Positions 33,525 through 41,000 of a stretch of 44,094 nt of DNA are shown here, piece after piece. Every line of letters begins with the position of its first letter. Within the stretch, counting starts at the first letter, position 1. The translations under genes and the position numbers were made by a program. The stretch is from Paracoccaceae bacterium. Its GTDB lineage: Bacteria > Pseudomonadota > Alphaproteobacteria > Rhodobacterales > Rhodobacteraceae. The stretch spans positions 1 to 44,094 of the forward strand of contig DAOUQK010000002.1 of assembly GCA_030625695.1 (NCBI GenBank), read 5' to 3'. The notes beneath the pieces are model-generated. The model was not told the origin of the DNA, ran no database searches, and saw only the letters and a program-made list of their open reading frames with translations.

Positions 33525-34682
33525 CTATTCGCCTGAAATCAACGTCGCGGGTGGGTTCAGAATAACCTCTTCTCCGCCTGAAAGACCGGACACGACCGAC
33601 ACATGGCCATCTGCCGTCGGATACCCCACCCGCACGATGCGCAAGGATGGTTTACCGTTTTCTATTACAAACACCGACGGCAGGCTGCCGCGCCAGATCA
33701 GGGCCTCGGCGGGCACCGATTGTTCGGTGCGCGCAGGCATGGAGTTGTCGGGCACGGTGACTTCGGCGTACATGCCGGGGCCGCCGGGTGTGTCGAATGG
33801 CAGGTCGAATTTGACCCGCACGGTGTGGCGCTTGGGGTCGGCCACGGGGAATATCTGCGCCACTTTGGCGTCAACGATCACGCCGCCCACGTCCAGACGC
33901 GCAGAAACGATCATGTCGATGCTAAGACCGGCGGCCAGACGCACCGGCACTTCGGCGTCGATCCGCAGATAGTCGGTATAGGCGAATGTTATAAGAGGCA
34001 TGCCGGGTTGAACCGTGTCGCCAACTTCGACCATCTTGCTGACCACGACGCCGTCAAACGGGGCAATTGATTGCGAATCCCGCAGGCGTGCGTCCAACCC
34101 GTCCAGATTGGCCTGGGCCTGCATCATCGCACTTTGCGCCTGATTGATGCCTACACCGCGGGAATAAAGATCGGCCTGACGTTCCAGTGCTGTGTTGGAC
34201 TGACCCATGCCGCTGGAAAAGCTGCGGGTGAAAAACTGATCAAAGGTGGCGGGGATGCCCATGCCGGGAAAGCCGGAAATCGAATTGACCCGTGGGGCAT
34301 ACAATTCGCGCGAATACTGCATCTGTGAATTTCTAAGCGCTGCGTCGGCCTGGGAAATCTGCGCTGTTGCTGCGCGCCGCTTGGCCTGAATGTTGTCGTC
34401 GTTGATGCGCACCAGAACTTCGCCTGCATCAGCGCGGAACCCTTCGATGCCGCCCAGAAACGTCACCCGACCCGGAACCTGGGCTGTCAGTGTCACCTCT
34501 TTAAAGGGAATGACCGTGCCGCCGACTGTCGCTTGTGATCCGGTTGTGATGCTGCTGACCCGTGCCGTTTGCCAGTTGGTGTTGGTTTGCTGGGCTTCGG
34601 CCATATGCACAGGGGCAAGGGTCGAAAATCCGGCCAGCACCAAAGCCAATACAGAAGATGACATCTGAACCTTGATAGACAT
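33525..34682 (-). CDS. Periplasmic adaptor subunit of the RND pump (HlyD/AcrA family)
   Basis: The 385-residue protein has a signal peptide (SVLALVLAGFSTLAPVHMAEA), a split lipoyl domain (TVIPFKEVTLTAQVPGRV; IAPFDGVVVSKMVEVGDTV), an alpha-helical hairpin between them, and a beta-barrel plus membrane-proximal region to the C-terminus. No lipobox Cys is seen, so it is probably soluble or held by the pump. An unusual insertion SISGFPGMGIPATFDQFFTR lies in the hairpin. GGGAGGGAAAT precedes the ATG. It is the first gene before the permease (83-bp gap), consistent with an adaptor-pump operon. Confidence 0.87.
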   Translation of the reverse strand: MSIKVQMSSSVLALVLAGFSTLAPVHMAEAQQTNTNWQTARVSSITTGSQATVGGTVIPFKEVTLTAQVPGRVTFLGGIEGFRADAGEVLVRINDDNIQAKRRAATAQISQADAALRNSQMQYSRELYAPRVNSISGFPGMGIPATFDQFFTRSFSSGMGQSNTALERQADLYSRGVGINQAQSAMMQAQANLDGLDARLRDSQSIAPFDGVVVSKMVEVGDTVQPGMPLITFAYTDYLRIDAEVPVRLAAGLSIDMIVSARLDVGGVIVDAKVAQIFPVADPKRHTVRVKFDLPFDTPGGPGMYAEVTVPDNSMPARTEQSVPAEALIWRGSLPSVFVIENGKPSLRIVRVGYPTADGHVSVVSGLSGGEEVILNPPATLISGE

Positions 34683-34771
34683 ATTTCCCTCCCCTTACGT
34701 CGTAATCCACTGTGTTTTCCGGTGGCGGTTCCTGTCGGTGTTGGCCCCGCTTAAAACCTGTCGTTGCAACA

Positions 34772-34800
34772 GCTATACACGATAACATATTAATATTCAA
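34772..34800 (-). promoter_or_regulatory. Candidate promoter of the adaptor-pump operon
   Basis: On the minus strand TTGAAT (34800-34795) and TATAGC (34777-34772) are 17 bases apart, in an AT-rich stretch about 90 bp before the adaptor ATG. Each hexamer matches consensus at four of six positions. No other feature is seen in the rest of the 34683-35090 region. Confidence 0.35.
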
Positions 34801-35094
34801 ATTTTAGAATGCGTTTGCCTTGATTTTTCCCATTTTGTCGCACCTGTGGTTGATCAGTTATGTGCAGAATGCATCATTAATGATTGCATTACAATTGTTT
34901 AGGTAATCGTTTATTGCTTTTCCCAATCAGCAACCCCAACGAAAATATTGCGAAAAAGTAATAAGGTAACCCCAAATTCGCAGCAAATACCCAACGGTCC
35001 CTGCATTAACTGCCGGGTTGCAACCTCAGGTGATTCGAATTCCAGCGGCCTGTGATTTCACTCTCCTCTGAATGAAAAGGCGTGAATGGCGACC

Positions 35095-35145
35095 AAAAAA
35101 CAAACGACCCCCCGTTCGGTTATCAAATCCGAAGCGGGGGGCGTC
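35095..35145 (-). terminator. Rho-independent terminator of the DUF302 gene
   Basis: On the minus strand a GC-rich stem (GACGCCCCCCGCTTCGG paired with CCGAACGGGGGGTC) is followed by TTTGTTTTTT. It lies about 45 bp past the DUF302 stop, so that gene is probably transcribed separately from the adaptor-pump operon. Confidence 0.75.
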
Positions 35146-35190
35146 ATATGTTCAGATCGCAACAAGGCTTGGATCACAACGTGACACGCT

Positions 35191-35778
35191 CTAGAAATCC
35201 CCTTCCGCAGCGCGTGCCAGAATATCCTGCATGATCGATTTGACCTCTAACGCTTCTTTCAAAAGCTCGGGCGGCAAGGTTTTGCCACCATGGATCATCA
35301 TGTCCATATCCAGCGTGTAAATCCAAAGGTTCCCCTCGGCGTCTTCGACCAGTGACACCCGGCACGGCAGATAGGCGGCATACGCCAGATCGTGTTCGAT
35401 CATCTTGGCCGCGGTCAGCGGGTTGCAATAAAGATAGATGTTCAGTTTGCGCCACGGCTCGCCGTTCATTGCCGCCACCTGATCGCCCAGGGGCAACTCA
35501 CCCACACCGCGAATGTTCAGATCAACCGCAACTGCCTTGATCGACTCGTCCACCTCTTCAAAGGTAATACCGTCAGCGACCTTGACCTTCCAGACCGTGG
35601 CCGCTGCCGCGTTGCCCGAATCTACCAATCGGTCGAACATGCCTTTATAGGTGTCAAACGCCTGTTCATCGAACCCGTCGAACGCCACTTTGTACTTGTA
35701 AAGCATCGGGCCTTTCCAGACCATCATGCCAACTGCCACCACGCCGATCAGCGCGAAAATACCCGTAATAAATCTCAT
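35191..35778 (-). CDS. DUF302 domain protein with N-terminal membrane anchor
   Basis: The 195-residue protein starts with a hydrophobic anchor (MRFITGIFALIGVVAVGMMV) and has a DUF302 fold in its second half, recognised by the segment NIYLYCNPLTAAKMIEHDL followed by YLPCRVSLVEDAEGNLWIYT. The start is ATG 35778 with GGGAGGAAAC before it. DUF302 proteins have no settled function; some lie in sulfur-metabolism gene sets. It has its own terminator, so it is a separate unit next to the adaptor-pump operon. Two Cys residues (YCNP, PCRV) are conserved in the family as far as I recall. Confidence 0.8.
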   Translation of the reverse strand: MRFITGIFALIGVVAVGMMVWKGPMLYKYKVAFDGFDEQAFDTYKGMFDRLVDSGNAAAATVWKVKVADGITFEEVDESIKAVAVDLNIRGVGELPLGDQVAAMNGEPWRKLNIYLYCNPLTAAKMIEHDLAYAAYLPCRVSLVEDAEGNLWIYTLDMDMMIHGGKTLPPELLKEALEVKSIMQDILARAAEGDF

Positions 35779-35974
35779 GTTTCCTCCCGGGAAATAAGTT
35801 TCATCCAAGTATTACGATATATGAATGTGGTGGATTAGTAAAACCATTGTATGCGCGGTGCTGGTAATTCCTTTCCAAACTGGAAACAATCGCCTGCTTT
35901 TGAACGGCAGTTTTTGACGAAGGGCTGGCGGCGGGCAACCCCAATCGCCGTCAGTCCGAAAATGGTGGCGTTAT
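35779..35974. other. Intergenic region without a gene
   Basis: The region holds the DUF302 leader and the 3' end of the hydrolase transcript. I see no convincing gene, promoter or terminator; the ORF at 35851 has no ribosome site and no recognisable product. Confidence 0.4.
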
Positions 35975-36721
35975 TCACGACCCAAAGTGAAGTGCCAGAA
36001 ACTTCATCAATCTTGTCCAGCTATCCGCGTCAGCTTGGGCGTCATAGTTGGGAAACCCGAAGGCCGAAAACAGGTGCCCTTTGCCGGGGTAGGTATGTGC
36101 CGTCACTGTGCCGCCCGCCATATCGACATCGTCCACGAAGGCCGCTAATCCGCTGACGTTCACTTGGGTGTCAGCTTCGCCGTGGGCAACAAAGAACGGC
36201 GCGACGTCGTCAGGCATGATCCGGCCATTGGTGTCCGAAACACGCCCGGAAAAGATCACGTAGCCATCAACACCCAGATCATTGCCAAGTCCCGACCACG
36301 CCAACTCCATGGCCGTGATGGCCCCCATCGAATAGCCCATCACCAGAAGAGGGTCATCGCCCGCTTGTCGGGCCTCGGAAATTGCCGCCTTAAGGATATC
36401 ATGCATATGCGCCTGATCGCCAAGGTGCGCCTTAAGCGCGGTTTGTTTGGCCTCCATCGTCGTGGGGCGATGGCCGGTAGGGTAGAGATCGGCTGCAAAT
36501 GTAGTGAATCCGATATCGGCCAGCATCCGTGCTCTGTCCATTTCATAATCGCTCAGGCCATTCCAGGTGGGCAAGATCACAATCGTCCCGCGCGGGGCAT
36601 TGGCCTGGGCCAGGTAACCCTCATATTTCGTGCTTTCGACGGTATATTCGATTTGTTCGCCGGCCCAGGCCGAGCTTGCAGCCAGTGCGACAGCGCCACT
36701 TAGTTGGATTATCCTGGTCAT
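35975..36721 (-). CDS. Exported dienelactone hydrolase family protein
   Basis: The 248-residue alpha/beta hydrolase has a signal peptide (MTRIIQLSGAVALAASSAWA) and likely acts in the periplasm. The catalytic triad is visible: Ser in the nucleophile elbow GYSMGAITA, where classical dienelactone hydrolase has Cys, Asp in HGEADTQVNV, and His in PGKGHLFSAFG. The substrate is unknown; the family covers many ester hydrolases. It is transcribed away from the winged-helix/TPR regulator gene, which may control it. Confidence 0.85.
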   Translation of the reverse strand: MTRIIQLSGAVALAASSAWAGEQIEYTVESTKYEGYLAQANAPRGTIVILPTWNGLSDYEMDRARMLADIGFTTFAADLYPTGHRPTTMEAKQTALKAHLGDQAHMHDILKAAISEARQAGDDPLLVMGYSMGAITAMELAWSGLGNDLGVDGYVIFSGRVSDTNGRIMPDDVAPFFVAHGEADTQVNVSGLAAFVDDVDMAGGTVTAHTYPGKGHLFSAFGFPNYDAQADADSWTRLMKFLALHFGS

Positions 36722-36835
36722 GTGGTATCTCCTGAATTCATGTGATTGCCCCGGCGACGAAAGGTTTGCGTGACCGGCCTGTGCTGCTAGACTGTGTCAG
36801 ACTGGTTGCGAAAATCCCGAAAAACTGCCGAAGAA

Positions 36836-38461
36836 ATGACGAATTCCATGGCACAGCGAAAGATTGGTGAAGCACAGTTCGATCCCGCGTCGGGCGAGGT
36901 TTACTTCAGTGGGAAATCCATAAAACTTCGCCCGCAGACGACCCTGTTTCTAACTGTTCTGGTGGAAAGTGCGGGGTCTTTGGTTTCCAAGGCAGACCTG
37001 CTGGAACAAGTCTGGCCCGACACCCACGTTACCGAAGATAGCCTGGTTCAGTGTGTCTCGGAAATCCGCAAGGCGCTGGGCGGCATTGGTGGCGTGACAC
37101 TCACGACAATTCCCAAGCAAGGGTATCGCCTTGAGTTGCACGAACCCACTTCACTGGTCCGGGGGGCGAAAAACCGTCGCTTGCTGTTTGTTGCCGGGGT
37201 GGCGGCGGTCGCCCTGCTGGCATTGCTTGGCGGCGTATTCTGGGCCACAAGGCCCAGTCCAGAGGCCGATCAGTTAACAATTGCCGTACTGCCTTTTCAG
37301 AACATGAGCGGCGACCCGGCGCAGAGTTACTTTTCCGATGGGATTGCAGAGGATCTTATCATTGATCTTTCCAGTCTATCGGATATCCGCGTTATCTCGC
37401 GCGGAACCAGCTTTGCGCTCGATGCGTCAACGTCGAGCGTTCAGGAAATGGCAGTCATTCTGCGTGCAAATGTCATCGTCGAAGGCAGCGTGCGTCGCGT
37501 CAATAATAGCCTGCGCATATCTGTGGCTCTGGTGGATGGCCAGACCGGTGCCAACCTCTGGGCCAAGCGGTTCGAAGGCACGTCTGACGACCTTTTCACC
37601 TTTCAGGAAGAAACCGCCAGTGAACTGGTACGCACCCTGTCCGTGCGCCTGTCAGACTTGGGCCGTGCCCGCCTGGGTGTACGTGGAACCAAAAGCATTG
37701 AAGCGCATGATGCTTACCTGCAAGGTCGCGAACTTGAAAACCTCTACAGCAGGGACACCAACCTTGCCGCTGAAGCTGTTCTGAAAAAGGCAATCCGGGT
37801 TGATCCCGATTACGCCCTTCCTCATGCGCATCTGGCCCAAGTCTATAGTTTTCGCGTCGAGAACTATTGGTCCCGTGATCGGGAGAGAGACATTGCAGCC
37901 GCATTCTATTATGCCAATCGGGCGGTTGCGCTTGATCGCGATCTGCCGTTTGCCCATTTTTCACTTGGGCGCCTCTATACACGCAGTTTCGCGCCAGATG
38001 AGGCAAACGCAATTGACGCCTATAAAACTGCGATCCGGCTCGATCCCAACTATGACGACGCTTATGTTTTCCTTGGCAATATCCACATCTTCAATGGCCG
38101 GGCAGACAAGGCCTTACCGTTGATTGCCCAAGCATTTGAGCGTAACCCGCTGCCGCCATATTGGTATGACCTTGCCGAAGGCATGGCCCATTATTTCCTG
38201 GGCAACTATACAAAGGCCGAAACCCATCTTGTCCGCGCTCGCGATCGGAACCCGACCGCTCCTTACCCCTACCGCTTTCTGATCGCGACCTATGGCCGGT
38301 TGGGTGACAGAGACGAAGCCGATTGGATGGTAATGGAATATGAGGCTCTGGGGCGCATCGCCACGGTAGAAGCTCTTTTAAGCTCGGCTTCGATTCAGGA
38401 CCCGGGTTATCAGAGGGCTTTTGCGGAAGGCTTCCGTCAGGCTGGCGTTCCGGACAAGTGA
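36836..38461 (+). CDS. Membrane-bound winged-helix regulator with TPR sensor domain (CadC-like layout)
   Basis: An OmpR/PhoB-type winged helix occupies about the first 100 residues (LRPQTTLFLTVLVESAGSLV, DSLVQCVSEIRKAL, TIPKQGYRLEL). One membrane helix (LLFVAGVAAVALLALLGGVF) follows, then a TolB-like domain LTIAVLPFQNMSGDPAQSYF with DLIIDLSSLSDIRVISRG, and several TPR units to the C-terminus (AEAVLKKAIRVDPDYALPHA, IDAYKTAIRLDPNYDDAYVF). This layout fits a one-component membrane sensor or an adenylate-cyclase-associated regulator. The start is uncertain: GTG 36794, ATG 36836 and ATG 36848 are all in frame and none has a strong ribosome site. It is divergent from the hydrolase gene. Confidence 0.82.
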   Translation: MTNSMAQRKIGEAQFDPASGEVYFSGKSIKLRPQTTLFLTVLVESAGSLVSKADLLEQVWPDTHVTEDSLVQCVSEIRKALGGIGGVTLTTIPKQGYRLELHEPTSLVRGAKNRRLLFVAGVAAVALLALLGGVFWATRPSPEADQLTIAVLPFQNMSGDPAQSYFSDGIAEDLIIDLSSLSDIRVISRGTSFALDASTSSVQEMAVILRANVIVEGSVRRVNNSLRISVALVDGQTGANLWAKRFEGTSDDLFTFQEETASELVRTLSVRLSDLGRARLGVRGTKSIEAHDAYLQGRELENLYSRDTNLAAEAVLKKAIRVDPDYALPHAHLAQVYSFRVENYWSRDRERDIAAAFYYANRAVALDRDLPFAHFSLGRLYTRSFAPDEANAIDAYKTAIRLDPNYDDAYVFLGNIHIFNGRADKALPLIAQAFERNPLPPYWYDLAEGMAHYFLGNYTKAETHLVRARDRNPTAPYPYRFLIATYGRLGDRDEADWMVMEYEALGRIATVEALLSSASIQDPGYQRAFAEGFRQAGVPDK

Positions 38462-38671
38462 TGCCAAAGGCATTTCTGGTTTGCCGATGCCCTAATCGCA
38501 AACAAAACATAAAGTGGCGGAAGCTCAGGTTTGTGTCGCGACAATTGAAAAATCATTTGGACGCCCCAGCCAAAGGCAATCCCGCTTGGTGCGGTTGAGT
38601 TTTCCGTTCCCTTTAGGGGGTGCACAGCGTAGTCTCGGTAAAGACAATCACAAATATCCGGGGAGGATAGC

Positions 38672-39865
38672 ATGAAGAAACTGACAATGACCTGCGCCAC
38701 GGCGGCGCTTATCGCCGGTTCGCTGGCTACGGGCGCGCTGGCGGGCGAGATCAAGATCGGCGTTGTACTGGGCTTTACCGGCCCGGTGGAATCGATGATT
38801 CCAGCAATGGCAAGTGGTGCCGAACTGGCGATGAAAGAGGTGAGCGATTCCGGCGCGCTTCTGGATGGCAGCACGGTTACCCCCATTCGCGCCGATTCCA
38901 CCTGCGTTGATTCCAACGCTGCCGTTGCAGCCACCGAACGGCTAATTACATCCGACAAGGTCAAGGCAATCATCGGCGGCGATTGTTCCGGTGTGACCGG
39001 GGCGATGCTGGCCAATGTGGCCCTGCCCAACGGGATCGTCATGATCTCGCCTTCGGCCACCAGCCCGGGTCTTTCGGATGCCGAAGACAACGGCTTGTTC
39101 TTCCGCACGGCCCCGTCGGGTGCGCGCGAAGGCGTGGTCATGTCAGAAATCCTGTTGGAAGAGGGGACCAAATCGGTTGCCCTGACCTATACCAACAACG
39201 ACTATGGCAAAGGTCTGGCCGAGACGTTCCAGACATCTTACGAAGCACTTGGCGGCGAAGTGACCATTTCGGCGGCGCATGAAGACGGCAAGCCGGATTA
39301 TTCCGCCGAGATGGGCGCATTGAGTGCGGCTGGCGGCGATAAGCTGGTGATCGTGGGATACATTGATCAGGGTGGCTCGGGCATCATTCGCGCCGCACTG
39401 GACCTTGGCGCATTCGACAATTTCCACTTTCCTGCCGGCATGATGGGTGTGGCGCTAGAGGACAACTTCGGCACCGAAGTCGAAGGGTCGTCAGGTCAGC
39501 ATCCGGGCACGGACAGCCCAGGTGCTGCCAAATACCAGGCCCTGGTAGGCGATGCGTTTGATGCGTCATCGTCTTTTTCGGCTGAATCCTACGACGCGGC
39601 GGCCATTATGCTGCTGGCGATGCAGGCGGCAGGATCAGCTGAATCCGGCGATTTCAAAAGCGAGGTGATGAATGTCGCCAATGCACCGGGGATCGAGATT
39701 TTCCCGGGTGAGTTGGCCAAAGGTCTGAAGATCCTCGCTGATGGCGGCGAGGTCGATTATGTCGGCGCGTCTGCGGTGGAACTGATTGGTCCCGGTGAAT
39801 CGGCGGGCAACTATCGTCAGGTCATCATTGATGGCGGCAAAATGACAACGGTGAAATACCGCTGA
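38672..39865 (+). CDS. Periplasmic binding protein of a branched-chain amino-acid-type ABC transporter
   Basis: The 397-residue protein has a signal peptide (MKKLTMTCATAALIAGSLATGALAG) and the LivK/Peripla_BP_6 fold: EIKIGVVLGFTGPVESMIPA, AVAATERLITSDKVKAIIGG, SPSATSPGLS, ALTYTNNDYGKGLAETF. GGGGAGGATAGC precedes the ATG. No permease or ATPase gene is adjacent, so it is an orphan and may serve a transporter encoded elsewhere or act as a sensor. The ligand cannot be told from sequence. The 210-bp gap upstream shows no clear regulatory site. Confidence 0.88.
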   Translation: MKKLTMTCATAALIAGSLATGALAGEIKIGVVLGFTGPVESMIPAMASGAELAMKEVSDSGALLDGSTVTPIRADSTCVDSNAAVAATERLITSDKVKAIIGGDCSGVTGAMLANVALPNGIVMISPSATSPGLSDAEDNGLFFRTAPSGAREGVVMSEILLEEGTKSVALTYTNNDYGKGLAETFQTSYEALGGEVTISAAHEDGKPDYSAEMGALSAAGGDKLVIVGYIDQGGSGIIRAALDLGAFDNFHFPAGMMGVALEDNFGTEVEGSSGQHPGTDSPGAAKYQALVGDAFDASSSFSAESYDAAAIMLLAMQAAGSAESGDFKSEVMNVANAPGIEIFPGELAKGLKILADGGEVDYVGASAVELIGPGESAGNYRQVIIDGGKMTTVKYR

Positions 39866-39886
39866 CCTGAAAGTGCAATAGACGAC

Positions 39887-39944
39887 GCCCCGGGCTTGAC
39901 CCGGGGCCTCTTTCCTCGACGAGGTCCCGGGTCAAGCCCGGGAC
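39887..39944. repeat. CCCGGG-type palindromic pair after the binding-protein gene
   Basis: Left arm CCCCGGGCTTGACCCGGGGC (39888 on) and right arm CCCGGGTCAAGCCCGGGAC (to 39944) are inverted copies around TTTCCTCGAC, about 21 of 24 positions matching. Each arm is itself palindromic. Similar sequences recur in many alphaproteobacterial genomes. It may end transcription of the binding-protein gene. Confidence 0.65.
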
Positions 39945-39966
39945 AGCGTTGCTTTCAAACACATCG

Positions 39967-39992
39967 CATCTTGCAGAAATGCGATGACTTTA
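39967..39992 (+). repeat. Direct repeat, copy 1, before the methyltransferase gene
   Basis: CATCTTGCAGAAA, two differing bases and CGATGACTTTA match 41013-41038 at 24 of 26 positions. That second copy is the 3' coding end of the large TPR gene. CATCGCA and TGCGATG (39963-39987) also form a 7-bp hairpin here. Confidence 0.6.
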
Positions 39993-40127
39993 TCGATGCA
40001 CCTGTAAACACTCATGGTCTGTTATGCTGGGCAAAGTTGACTTTCGCCAACCTCACCACTTAGCATCTGAGGCCAACGTTCTAGACGCACTTTGCACTTT
40101 ATCAGGAGCATACAAGGAGGAATTTCG

Positions 40128-40919
40128 ATGTCATTTCAGCTCTCAGGCAGCGCTCCAGAAATCTATGAAAACACCATGGTGCCCCTGTGGTTTAGTCGCT
40201 GGGCAGTTGCTCTGACAGGGATCGTTTCGCTGAACGCAGGCGAAAGGGTTCTGGACGTCGCTTGCGGTACTGGCATTACTACGCGGATTGCCAAAGGGAA
40301 TGTCGGTGAAAACGGGCACGTAACAGGGCTGGATATTAATGCTGGTATGCTTGAGAGGGCCCGCGAACTGGCTTCGGTTATGGACATTAACTGGATGGAA
40401 AGTGACGTGGTGGCAACGGGTCTCCCATCGGATAGTTTCGATGCCATCATATCGCAACATGGTTTCCACTATTTTCCTGATCAACACGCTGCTTTAAAAG
40501 AATTTATCCGGGTTCTGGCACCTTCTGGTCGCATAGCCATGTCGATTTGGGACGGGCACAGCCCCTACACAAAAGCCCTCTGTTCTGCCGTCGAAAAATT
40601 CATCTCGCCTGAGGTTGCGAAAAAGCAGCGTAGCCAAAGAGAAACCCCATCATCGGTGACACTGATCGAGAGTGTGTCGAATGCCGGGTTTCAAAATGTT
40701 TCCGTCACCCGCCAAGAGTTGCAAATCAAAGTCCCGCTGGCTGCAGAATTCGTCCCGCTCCACCTTGGTTCAATGCCAATAGCGAACGCATTTCAATCCC
40801 TGCCTGACGATAAGAAAGAGGCACTTATCGCCGACGTCGCCCACGCGCTGAGAGGGAGCGTCGTAGGTGACAAAATCGTCTATCTTGATGCTGTGAATGT
40901 TGTCACTGGCGTAAAGTGA
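40128..40919 (+). CDS. Class I SAM-dependent methyltransferase
   Basis: The 263-residue protein has the Rossmann SAM-binding motif ERVLDVACGTGITTRIA near residue 40, an acidic loop GLDINAGMLERARE, and DSFDAIISQHGFHYFPDQ with later VLAPSGRIAMSIWDG, as in the UbiE-like Methyltransf_11 group. ATG 40128 follows AAGGAGG closely, an unusually good ribosome site, so the 12-codon upstream extension is not used. Base composition is less GC-rich than the neighbours, and 26-bp near-identical direct repeats lie on either side, which suggests later gain. The methyl acceptor is unknown. Confidence 0.85.
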   Translation: MSFQLSGSAPEIYENTMVPLWFSRWAVALTGIVSLNAGERVLDVACGTGITTRIAKGNVGENGHVTGLDINAGMLERARELASVMDINWMESDVVATGLPSDSFDAIISQHGFHYFPDQHAALKEFIRVLAPSGRIAMSIWDGHSPYTKALCSAVEKFISPEVAKKQRSQRETPSSVTLIESVSNAGFQNVSVTRQELQIKVPLAAEFVPLHLGSMPIANAFQSLPDDKKEALIADVAHALRGSVVGDKIVYLDAVNVVTGVK

Positions 40920-41000
40920 GCTGATTATTGAGATCCGATAGGACTGATTTTCGGGTTACTTTGGGCTCAATGCGGACATCGGACGCTTTGGTTCTGCCAC

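Noticed and set aside
39963-39987. Integron attC site before the methyltransferase gene
   Set aside because: The 7-bp hairpin is suggestive, but no convincing R'/R'' core sites are seen and there is no integrase gene; a direct-repeat scar explains it as well.
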